Made by a program: the position numbers and the translations under genes. This document shows positions 57,474-64,000 of a stretch of 64,000 bases of DNA, one piece after another (position 1 is the first letter of the stretch; each line of letters starts with the position of its first letter). Source of the stretch: Saprospiraceae bacterium (GTDB lineage: Bacteria; Bacteroidota; Bacteroidia; Chitinophagales; Saprospiraceae); NCBI GenBank assembly GCA_021738725.1, contig JAIPBE010000007.1:42067-106066 (forward strand), written 5' to 3'. The notes beneath the pieces are model-generated. The model made no database searches, was not told the origin of the DNA, and saw only the letters and a list, made by a program, of their open reading frames with translations.

Positions 57474-57697
57474 GAAATGACCAGGTCAGTTGCATCCGCA
57501 ACCTGGCCATCTTCGACCGCTGGGGCAATGCGCTTTATGCAAGAAGTGACCTCCCGATCAACGATCCCTCCGCCGGTTGGGATGGCACTTTCCGGGATGA
57601 GGTCATGGATCCGGGTGTGTACATCTATGTCGTTGAAGTGGAATTAATTGATGGAACTGTCCGATTGTACAAAGGGGATGTTACGTTGACCAGGTAG
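57474..57697 (+). pseudogene. Orphan C-terminal fragment of a T9SS type B protein
   Basis: This short frame encodes NDQVSCIRNLAIFDRWGN through YKGDVTLTR, which is the last ~73 residues of a gliding-associated C-terminal domain. It lacks the NGDGxND entry motif, any signal peptide and the rest of a protein. It is about 90% identical in DNA, without gaps, to the end of the giant gene at 63093-63316. Upstream homology stops at 57474, next to the cupin gene. It is a remnant or an unexpressed donor cassette. Confidence 0.8.
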
Positions 57698-57701
57698 GGA
57701 T

Positions 57702-57735
57702 GTTATTGGGTTATTTCGATATTGCGATATTTCGA
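57702..57735 (+). repeat. Dispersed 34-base TTATT repeat, copy 2
   Basis: GTTATTGGGTTATTTCGA followed by TATTGCGATATTTCGA. It is identical to 63321-63354 and similar to the inverted copy at 16459-16492. It starts 5 bases after the stop of the orphan module. Confidence 0.65.
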
Positions 57736-57752
57736 ATGATCGTCGCCAAAGG

Positions 57753-58681
57753 CGGATCGGGAATGTTGAGGCGTTATGGAGTTATGGAGAGGGAGTTATT
57801 CGTTTATTTTTTCCGTCGCCAAACGAGGGCCAAAAAAGTTGAGGCTTTGCCCGCCGAAGCCCATGCGAAGGCGTGAGTTTGGAGGGGAGGAGTCGAGGAG
57901 AAAATTTATGAGAAACCGTCGCCAAACGAGGGCCTCCCTAGCACATCAGTGACCCGTACTACCAAGCAATAAGTTAACCTCACATTTTGAAGTGGAATTT
58001 TTATATGAAAATTGCCGCATTATTTGGTCGGACAATGTATCCGAATCTCGATCAAGAGACGAGATGAGAGAGAGTTGATGAAGAATCCTGCCACCGATCA
58101 AATACGAGCGGCCGGGTCCTGATGTAACTGTGACCTCGATCAATAAACGAAATGAGTGAAATGCCACTCATGAAAAAAAGGCCCATTTTGGCGACAAGCA
58201 CTTTTGGGTACTTTTGGTGCCTCAAAAGTACCGAGCCCCGCCGGTCCGCCAGCTGGCGTAGAGGGCCCGGCATAAAAAACCACAACCTAAAAGTTGAGCA
58301 CAGAACCACAGAGTAACATTCCGAACCTCTCCATTGGAAACAAATAATTTTGGGCACATACCCTTCATGATGCCCGAGATATCCCCTTGACTTGCCGGCA
58401 GTCGGTCCAACCAAGCCAGTCGAAGACTAAGAGTTATAGCAAGAACTTACGGAGTGGAATGCAGCACCATCCTGAGTATGTGCCACTGACCGGACAGAAA
58501 AAAGCAAGAGACCCCGATTGATGAGAGCACCCCATATAAGAGGTTGAGGGACCAAATGTTAAAATATCATTTCACAGTTGCACATATGGAAGATATATAG
58601 TACTTTTCGTATTCATAGAATACCAAGGGGCTAAACAAGACAATCAGTAGGTTAGATTTTTCATCCCTAAATTGTTATATT
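57753..58681. other. Non-coding flank with scattered repeats
   Basis: About 930 bases with no supportable gene. The 19-base element CCGTCGCCAAACGAGGGCC occurs at 57813 and 57916. An element starting AAAAGGCCCATTTTGGCGAC occurs at 58176-58204 and again at 63894. A perfect hairpin (GGTACTTTTG and CAAAAGTACC) lies at 58207-58232. Minus-strand open frames here share a peptide (KVLVAKMGL) with a frame near the right edge only because of the shared DNA repeat. The last 100 bases are AT-rich and may hold the promoter of the lipoprotein gene. Confidence 0.65.
58578..58608 (+). promoter_or_regulatory. Weak candidate promoter for the poly-G lipoprotein gene
   Basis: TTG at 58578-58580 and TACTTTTC at 58601-58608 (one mismatch to TAnnTTTG) are 20 bases apart, the spacing expected for Bacteroidota -33/-7 elements. 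The leader to the ATG at 58682 would be about 70 bases. Confidence 0.3.
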
Positions 58682-59589
58682 ATGAAAAAATTAGCGATTT
58701 TACTTACCCTCGCCATTGCGGGGGGGGGGGGTGCAATCAGGATTCTCTGAGCACCCAATTCAATCACAACCCAATGACTGAACCTGCCCGGCACACCGGT
58801 GGAATACCGGATAACCAGGCGATCGTGCTCAGTCCGGAAGAATCCAACCCGAAACCCGGAGGTGCGACACTGCGGACTTCGGTCTGCGACAACAAATACG
58901 TCTTGCAAATCAAACGCATTTCCAGCCACTCCAATCCGGTTGTGTTAAGGGTATTTACCAAGGATGCGGATGATGAAGGCTATTCTGCAGTGATCAATTC
59001 CTTCAGCTTTAATACCATATCTACGAGCAGTTTCACTACTGTCCTGCTTTATGATGGGACGGACGAGATCTGTTTTGATGCAGATGATAACATCGCGTTT
59101 ATTCAACCTTTCTATTTTAGTGAAGAGATCGAATTTGATGTCCGGTTGTATAATGTATCCGGCAGCTTGCCTACCACATCGGAGAATATCTTCTGGGATG
59201 ATGGCGAGCGGTATTATTATTCCCTGTATCCTGCAGCCAGTGGCAGTTGCGAAAACCAGAATCCGGACTATTGCTGCGACTACAATTTTGAAGCCCAAAG
59301 TGTGGCTTCAAGCATTGGCGACATGCAGTTTGCCTTTGTCTGGGATGGCGGTGGAGGTGTTTATACACTTTCTGTACCACCTACTGATTCAGATTCTCAC
59401 AATTCGACAAACTGTGGACCCATTCTTGTCAGTTGGAATCCAGAAGATGATCATGTGACAAGTAACGGGTATGGTGCATTGGAATTTGATTGTGATAATG
59501 CCGAATACGAATGGATCATTGGCGACACTTATGGTTTTCACGGTGTTCTGCTCGATCCAGATGGCCGCATGTGTTTTCTCGAATATTGA
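58682..59589 (+). CDS. Candidate phase-variable lipoprotein, out of frame at a G12 tract
   Basis: The ATG at 58682 starts a typical signal peptide (MKKLAILLTLAIA), but after the G12 tract (58720-58731) the frame hits TGA at 58748. In the neighbouring frame the tract is followed by GGCNQDSLSTQFNHNP, where the cysteine is exactly where a lipobox needs it, and the frame then stays open for about 285 codons to 59589. A tract of 10 or 13 G would join the two into one lipoprotein of about 300 residues. The mature part is acidic and strand-rich (NKYVLQIKRISSHSN, TVLLYDGTDEICFDADDN, PDYCCDYNFEAQS) with no known domain. As sequenced it is OFF; assembly error in the tract is the main alternative. Confidence 0.7.
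58720..58731 (+). repeat. Poly-G tract of 12 bases in a signal-peptide coding region
   Basis: Twelve consecutive G lie between GC and TGC in the signal sequence. Only lengths of 10, 13 and so on (n = 1 mod 3) put the lipobox cysteine in frame with the ATG; lengths 11 and 12 both lead to early stops. It is the longest homopolymer I noticed in the window. Confidence 0.9.
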
Positions 59590-59659
59590 TTAGCTGATAT
59601 TAATTTTTTGCATGCATACATGGGATAGCACCAGTATGCATGCTTCTTATTGTTATATT

Positions 59660-62600
59660 ATGCAAATATATTGTCTCAAAATACTCATTTTTTCAATGAG
59701 TATTTTATGGAGCATTTCTCTTTATAGCCAATGTGACGGCGATCCTCCTCCCGCCTTGGCATGCGAAAGCGCACCCATCTTTTGTAGTTATTCAGAAATA
59801 GATGATTATTGTTTTAAAATGACAGAAATCGCGACGGGAAATGTTCCGATTGGTTGCCCCCAAAGTTGGCCTGCTGGTGCTTGGCCGAACTGGTTGTCAT
59901 TTTATGCAGAATGCACGGAATTGCATATGATTGTGACAGCCTCAAATTGCATGTCGGAGATGGACGTGTATGTAGGTGTATTAAACTATAATGGACCTTG
60001 TATTGATAGCCATGAAGATCCGGATGAATATCTCTTTTGTACAGAGGGGTGTGTAAATATTTTTGAATGGGGTAGTCAGCAGTTTGATATAAACCTTGCA
60101 GGCCTAAACATAGGGAGCATATATTATATCCTCATATCAGGTTGCAATGATTTTTGCGATATTTCCTTCGACGTCCTCACCCCCTCCTGCGGAGGAGGTC
60201 CCCTCGGCCCCTGGCCAGGCGATATTGAAGGGCCTTTAGTCTCCTGCACCGGCTCTTCGGGTGTGTATTATATAGAACGACCCGTTGGTGCATCAAATCT
60301 ACATTGGTATCTGGATGGCAACCTCATCCTGGAAGGCAATATCGACTCGGTGACCATCGACTGGACGACCGCCGGTACCTACGAGCTGTGTGTCGATGCC
60401 TCCAACTACTGCCACGAAGAAAACGAAGAACCCGGTCTCCTCTGCACCACCATCGTGATTCAGGATCTCGTGCCCATCGATCCCGATCCGGTCACCATCT
60501 GTCACGATGAGACTTACCTCTACGCAGGCATGGCCTATCCCCCCGGTGTCCATGCCGTGCCGTTCTTCAATCCGCTCGGCTGCGACTCCACTGTCCAACT
60601 GACCGTGGAACCGGTGTTCCCGACCGAGGAAAACCTCGGGGCACTGTACCTGTGTGAGGGCACGTCCCTCACTGTCCACGGGCAGACATTTTCCTCAGCC
60701 CAGCCGGGCGATCATACCATCCTCACCCAACAGGCTCTGGCGCCCTACTGCGACAGCACCATCCTCTTTTCGATCGGGGTGCTGCACGTGGAGGCGTATG
60801 TGTCGCCACCCGACGAGCTGGGCTGCCAGAATCCGGTCGTCACGCTTGATGGAAGTGGGTCAGTTGCCACCGGACCGCCTGGTACAACAGTGCTGTATCA
60901 ATGGCACGCCTTCGGTGGCGGGGTGCTGGGCGATCCGTCCGACGGTCCGGTGATGAATGTCACCAGCCCGGGCGACTACTGCCTGGCCATCGATGTGATC
61001 GCCCCTGATGGCAGCATCACGTGTAGCGATACGGCCTGCGTGATCGTGGTGCCCTCCGGGGAGCTGCCACTCAACCCCCTGCTGTCCGGTCCGGTGATCG
61101 GATGCCCGGGCGATACCCTCTCCTATGCGCTGATGAGTCAGGGCGCCACAGCCCCCACCGGCTATATGTGGGTACTGCCTCCCGGCCTGAATACGATCCA
61201 TCCGACCGACTCCACCCTGGTGTGGATCCCCGCTATGGGAGATACTATCAGCCTGTGTGGATCGATCACCAACGATTGCGGCACATCCGGCCAGACCTGT
61301 GTACAGGTGGTCAACGGGAAGGCTGATACGGTCCAACTCTCGGCCCAGACCTGCGATTCCGCAAAGGCTGGGATATTTACTGATACCCTGAGCAATCATG
61401 CCGGTTGCGACAGCCTGGTGATCCGTACCATCACGCTCACCCCGGAGCTGAGGGATACATTATTCAACCAGACCTGCGATCCAGCACAGGCTGGTGTCTT
61501 CAGCGACACCCTGAGCAGCCAGCAGGGTTGTGACAGCATCGTAGTGCATGTTGTCAGCCTCACCCCGGAGCTGCGGGACACGCTGCTGAGCCAGACTTGC
61601 GATCCAGTGCAGGCAGGAGTGTTCATAGACACATTGAGCAGCCAGCAAGGCTGTGACAGCATTATCGTACACCTGGTCACCCTTCTGGCCACAGACCAGA
61701 CCGATCTCTCGCTACAGACCTGCGATCCCGTCCTGGTGGGCACAGACACCCTGTCCCTACAAAACCAATACGGCTGCGACAGCCTGGTGGTCACCACGAC
61801 CAGTCTGTTGCCCTCCCACAACATCAATCAGACATTTTACACCTGCGATCCCGCACAAGCCGGATTGGATACTCTGTTTCTGACAAATCAATATGGCTGC
61901 GATAGCACTCTATACATCGAGCGCATCTACTCTGGCAATTATCAGGAGACCAACCAGACATTGATCTGCGGCGTCGGTGTCAATTATGCCGATACGCTAT
62001 TGGTCAGCTCAGGTCCTTGCGACAGCCTGTTCATTACGAAAAATACCTATGCACCCCTGGATACGACCTGGCTGTCCGGCACGACCTGCGATCCAACACA
62101 AGCGGGCATCACCATCGCCGTGCAGCCGTCATTTCTTGGATGTGATAGTACGATTGTCATCACGACGAGCCTGTTGCCGACCGATTCGACCCTGGTATCC
62201 GGGGTGACCTGCGACCCAGCGGGAGCCATTTATTCAGTGTCTATTTTGTCCAATCAATACGGCTGCGACAGCGTCGTCACTACAGATATAAAGTACGTTG
62301 GAATAGACACGCTATACGTTGCAAAAACGACGTGTGAGCCATCACAGGTCGGTACAGTGGTATCCATTTTGCCCGGTGTGGATTGTGATACAGTGCTCGT
62401 CACCGAAACTACGTATGTACCGTTCACACAAAGTGAAGAGACTATCATTTTGTGTGGTCAAACCGGTGTTTTGTCCGATACCACCTACTTGCAAAATTCC
62501 GCCGGCTGCGACAGTCTGGCCATCCGATATTACGAATATGTGAGTCTGACTTCCCAGTTCCAGATCCAGGGCGAAACCTGTGCCGGCGATCAGGATGGCC

Positions 62601-63316
62601 ACATCGAAATCATGAACATTTCAGGTGGACAAGCACCATTTGAATTGCAATTAAATGCGGGTGGCTGGCAATCGGCTACCGTCTTTAACGATTTATCTCC
62701 CGGACAATACACGATCTATATCCGCGATGCTACTGGATGTCTGGATACCCTCACCGGCCTCGTCATCACCCCGGGTGCAACCGTCGCCATTGATGCCGGA
62801 CCGGACCGCATCGCCGCACCTGGAGAGGTCATCGACTTGTCTGCCCAGACCACCCAGAGCCTGGCACAGGTGCAATGGACGGCCACCGACCCGCTCTCCT
62901 GCCCCACTTGCCTTCAGACCACCCTCGGCCCCTTGACTACCAATCAGACCGTCGTCGTAACCGGTTGGACGCTTGATGGCTGCACCGACTCCGATGCACT
63001 GGAAGTAATCATTAAAACAAGAGGCAACATCTTTATCCCCAATAGTTTTACACCGAATGGTGATGGCATCAACGATGTCTTTTCCATCTACGGAAATGAC
63101 CAGGTCAGTCGCATTCGCAACCTGGCCATTTTCGACCGCTGGGGCAATGCGCTTTATGCCCGAACTGACCTCCCCATCAACGATCCTTCTGCCGGGTGGG
63201 ATGGCACGTTTCGGGATGAAGTCATGGACCCCGGCGTGTATATCTGTGTCGTTGAAGTGGAATTAATTGATGGGGCAGTCCGATTGTATAAGGGGGATGT
63301 TACGTTGACCAGGTAG
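59660..63316 (+). CDS. Giant cysteine-repeat T9SS type B surface protein
   Basis: About 1218 residues from the ATG at 59660 (MQIYCLKILIFSMSILWSIS, signal cut before QCDGD); an ATG at 59612 is possible. Residues 25-185 form a cysteine-rich N-terminal domain with low-GC coding. A GC-rich middle part with PKD/Ig-like segments follows (TVICHDETYLYAG-like motifs, LDGSGSVATG). Then come ten repeats of about 41 residues with cysteine pairs, a SprB-like repeat (GETCAGDQDGHIEIMNISGG), and the C-terminal T9SS type B domain (NSFTPNGDGINDVFSIYG, RNLAIFDRWGN, LYKGDVTLTR). Expected to be exported and held on the cell surface. The compositional jumps point to a mosaic origin. Confidence 0.87.
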   Translation: MQIYCLKILIFSMSILWSISLYSQCDGDPPPALACESAPIFCSYSEIDDYCFKMTEIATGNVPIGCPQSWPAGAWPNWLSFYAECTELHMIVTASNCMSEMDVYVGVLNYNGPCIDSHEDPDEYLFCTEGCVNIFEWGSQQFDINLAGLNIGSIYYILISGCNDFCDISFDVLTPSCGGGPLGPWPGDIEGPLVSCTGSSGVYYIERPVGASNLHWYLDGNLILEGNIDSVTIDWTTAGTYELCVDASNYCHEENEEPGLLCTTIVIQDLVPIDPDPVTICHDETYLYAGMAYPPGVHAVPFFNPLGCDSTVQLTVEPVFPTEENLGALYLCEGTSLTVHGQTFSSAQPGDHTILTQQALAPYCDSTILFSIGVLHVEAYVSPPDELGCQNPVVTLDGSGSVATGPPGTTVLYQWHAFGGGVLGDPSDGPVMNVTSPGDYCLAIDVIAPDGSITCSDTACVIVVPSGELPLNPLLSGPVIGCPGDTLSYALMSQGATAPTGYMWVLPPGLNTIHPTDSTLVWIPAMGDTISLCGSITNDCGTSGQTCVQVVNGKADTVQLSAQTCDSAKAGIFTDTLSNHAGCDSLVIRTITLTPELRDTLFNQTCDPAQAGVFSDTLSSQQGCDSIVVHVVSLTPELRDTLLSQTCDPVQAGVFIDTLSSQQGCDSIIVHLVTLLATDQTDLSLQTCDPVLVGTDTLSLQNQYGCDSLVVTTTSLLPSHNINQTFYTCDPAQAGLDTLFLTNQYGCDSTLYIERIYSGNYQETNQTLICGVGVNYADTLLVSSGPCDSLFITKNTYAPLDTTWLSGTTCDPTQAGITIAVQPSFLGCDSTIVITTSLLPTDSTLVSGVTCDPAGAIYSVSILSNQYGCDSVVTTDIKYVGIDTLYVAKTTCEPSQVGTVVSILPGVDCDTVLVTETTYVPFTQSEETIILCGQTGVLSDTTYLQNSAGCDSLAIRYYEYVSLTSQFQIQGETCAGDQDGHIEIMNISGGQAPFELQLNAGGWQSATVFNDLSPGQYTIYIRDATGCLDTLTGLVITPGATVAIDAGPDRIAAPGEVIDLSAQTTQSLAQVQWTATDPLSCPTCLQTTLGPLTTNQTVVVTGWTLDGCTDSDALEVIIKTRGNIFIPNSFTPNGDGINDVFSIYGNDQVSRIRNLAIFDRWGNALYARTDLPINDPSAGWDGTFRDEVMDPGVYICVVEVELIDGAVRLYKGDVTLTR
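61322..62553 (+). repeat. Ten tandem 41-residue repeats with paired cysteines
   Basis: Each unit follows the pattern TL..QTCDP.QAG...DTL.....GCDS.V..... with one cysteine in TCDP and one in GCDS, about 18-20 residues apart. Units 2 and 3 are the most alike (LTPELRDTL and DTLSSQQGCDSI shared); later units diverge, and unit 6 has ICGVGV in place of TCDP. Confidence 0.85.
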
Positions 63317-63371
63317 GGATGTTATTGGGTTATTTCGATATTGCGATATTTCGAATGACCGTCGCCAAAGG
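63093..63371 (+). repeat. Segmental duplication, copy 2
   Basis: The 3' end of the giant gene plus 55 bases past its stop, matching 57474-57752 without gaps. In this copy the coding part is joined to a full-length protein. Confidence 0.8.
63321..63354 (+). repeat. Dispersed 34-base TTATT repeat, copy 3
   Basis: Identical to 57702-57735 and again 5 bases after a T9SS type B stop codon. Confidence 0.65.
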
Positions 63372-63761
63372 AGACCTCCAAAACGGTGTTCGGTATTCGG
63401 CGTTCACTGAGGTGTGGCCCACTGCCTTTTACACTACCCCTCCGTGAAATCCCGTAATCCGCGCTCATCCGTGATTCAGACAATTTTGGGCTTTCGCTAA
63501 AGAGGTAATTCTCCTCCCATCCTGTTCATCCTCAAATCCTGTAAATCTTGATACTGACAATATTCGGTGTTCGGAATGAAACGCGAAGAAACGAAGGCGC
63601 GAAGAATGGTAATGACTTTTATTAAAATTCCGTCGCCAAACGAGGGGCCTCCCAGAAATATCATGGCCGACCTGGCAGCTTAAGCGTTTACCATTATTCC
63701 ATTGATGCTCACAAAGAACGGCATGCCGGATTGTTCGGCAGCCCCGAGAAATCGGGGATGT

Positions 63762-63797
63762 CGTCCCGGACATCATCCGGGGGATGATGAGCGGGAT
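63762..63797. repeat. Palindrome-containing direct repeat, copy 1
   Basis: TCGTCCCGG, then CATCATCC GGG GGATGATG (a perfect 8-base hairpin), then AGCGGGAT. It recurs with few changes at 63945-63981. Confidence 0.65.
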
Positions 63798-63944
63798 TGC
63801 CGACTGTGTATGAATAAAAACAGGAACGGCTGGGCCATGATATAAACGACCGCCAATCCCGGAGACGTGATGAATGTCAAGTCAATCAAGATCAAAAGGC
63901 CCATTTTGGCGACAAGCACTTTCGACAAAATGCCCCGCATTTTT

Positions 63945-63981
63945 TCGTCCCGGGCATCATCCAGGGGATGATGAGCGGGAT
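63945..63981. repeat. Palindrome-containing direct repeat, copy 2
   Basis: TCGTCCCGGG, CATCATCC AGG GGATGATG and AGCGGGAT, the same layout as 63762-63797, 183 bases downstream. Confidence 0.65.
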
Positions 63982-64000
63982 CCACTTTTGACGCAACAAA

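Larger units (their letters stand above)
57474..57752 (+). repeat. Segmental duplication, copy 1 (C-terminal module plus 3' flank)
   Basis: 279 bases that match 63093-63371 without insertion or deletion. By eye about 24 mismatches fall in the block, only one of them in the last 58 bases (after the stop codon). Confidence 0.8.
63372..64000. other. Non-coding flank with repeats to the right edge
   Basis: No supportable gene. The order of short repeats mirrors 57753-58205: CCGTCGCCAAACGAGGGGCC at 63630, then the AAAAGGCCCATTTTGGCGAC element at 63894-63922. A 36-base element occurs twice (63762-63797 and 63945-63981). Open frames on the minus strand have no motif. Confidence 0.6.

Noticed and set aside
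57813..57934. Repeated 19-base element resembling CRISPR repeats
   Set aside because: Only two local copies with irregular spacing, no further units at spacer-like distances and no cas genes; it belongs to the dispersed repeat set.
58052..58414. Minus-strand frame sharing KVLVAKMGL with a frame at 63773-63985
   Set aside because: The likeness is limited to the shared 29-base DNA repeat; outside it the frames do not match convincingly, and neither has a good start or domain.
58672..59589. Lipoprotein gene starting from the TTG at 58672 without a frameshift
   Set aside because: That start gives LYYEKISDFTYPRHCGG, which is not a signal peptide, whereas the ATG at 58682 gives a perfect one in the other frame; a G-tract slip explains both.
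61322..62553. Tandem array inside the giant gene considered as a non-coding repeat array
   Set aside because: The units are multiples of three, keep one open frame and vary mainly in silent or conservative positions, so they are protein repeats.
57698..64000. Insertion sequence or transposase gene in the repeat-rich right end
   Set aside because: No transposase, integrase or resolvase motif was found on either strand; only short inverted cores are present.

Overview
The window looks like a chromosomal segment of a Bacteroidota bacterium, most probably of the Saprospiria (Lewinella/Haliscomenobacter-like). The basis is several exported proteins with type IX secretion (T9SS) type A or type B (gliding-associated, CHU_C) C-terminal domains, giant modular surface proteins with SprB-like and choice-of-anchor-L modules, Bacteroidota-type promoter -7 boxes (TAnnTTTG), few recognisable Shine-Dalgarno sites, many short lipoproteins, and moderate GC content. 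No rRNA, tRNA, transposase, phage gene or CRISPR array was recognised. The species assignment is inference.

Region 1 (1-9.3 kb) is core metabolism: a truncated Xaa-Pro aminopeptidase, MeaB, a short methylmalonyl-CoA mutase small subunit without its large partner, an iscS-iscU-iscA iron-sulfur operon, a small lipoprotein and a secreted tricorn-type protease. Region 2 (9.3-15.5 kb) carries a class 3 aldehyde dehydrogenase, a T9SS beta-propeller-repeat protein, a GT-C/TPR membrane protein and an ECF sigma factor. A 1.1 kb hairpin-rich non-coding island follows (15.5-16.6 kb). Region 3 (16.6-29.1 kb) is mostly envelope genes (beta-barrels, a lipoprotein serine hydrolase, DUF4412, a TlpA-like thioredoxin, an OmpA-like lipoprotein, a GH3 enzyme) plus small housekeeping genes, including an ABM-PD40-MOSC operon.

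Region 4 (29.2-46.6 kb) opens with a 1723-residue T9SS surface protein, then a broken DUF347 gene, a glycosyltransferase next to a secreted deiodinase-like protein, a fatty acid desaturase, a secreted GH30 hydrolase, a bestrophin channel, a cation/proton antiporter, a PhnA-like protein, a T9SS protein and a DUF2177-DUF1295 overlapping pair. Region 5 (46.7-57.4 kb) has a thiamine-diphosphate lyase paired with a fused CoA-transferase, a PKD-type T9SS protein, small membrane genes, a stand-alone E2-type acyltransferase and a cupin/T9SS pair.

Region 6 (57.4-64 kb) is the most unusual part. It contains an orphan copy of a T9SS type B C-terminal module with its 3' flank, a lipoprotein gene whose signal peptide is interrupted by a run of 12 G bases (currently out of frame, a candidate phase-variable switch), and a mosaic protein of about 1220 residues with ten cysteine-paired repeats. 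That protein ends in the second copy of the same C-terminal module, followed by the same ordered set of non-coding repeats. I read this as a surface-protein locus reshaped by recombination and slippage; that reading is inference and rests on by-eye alignment.
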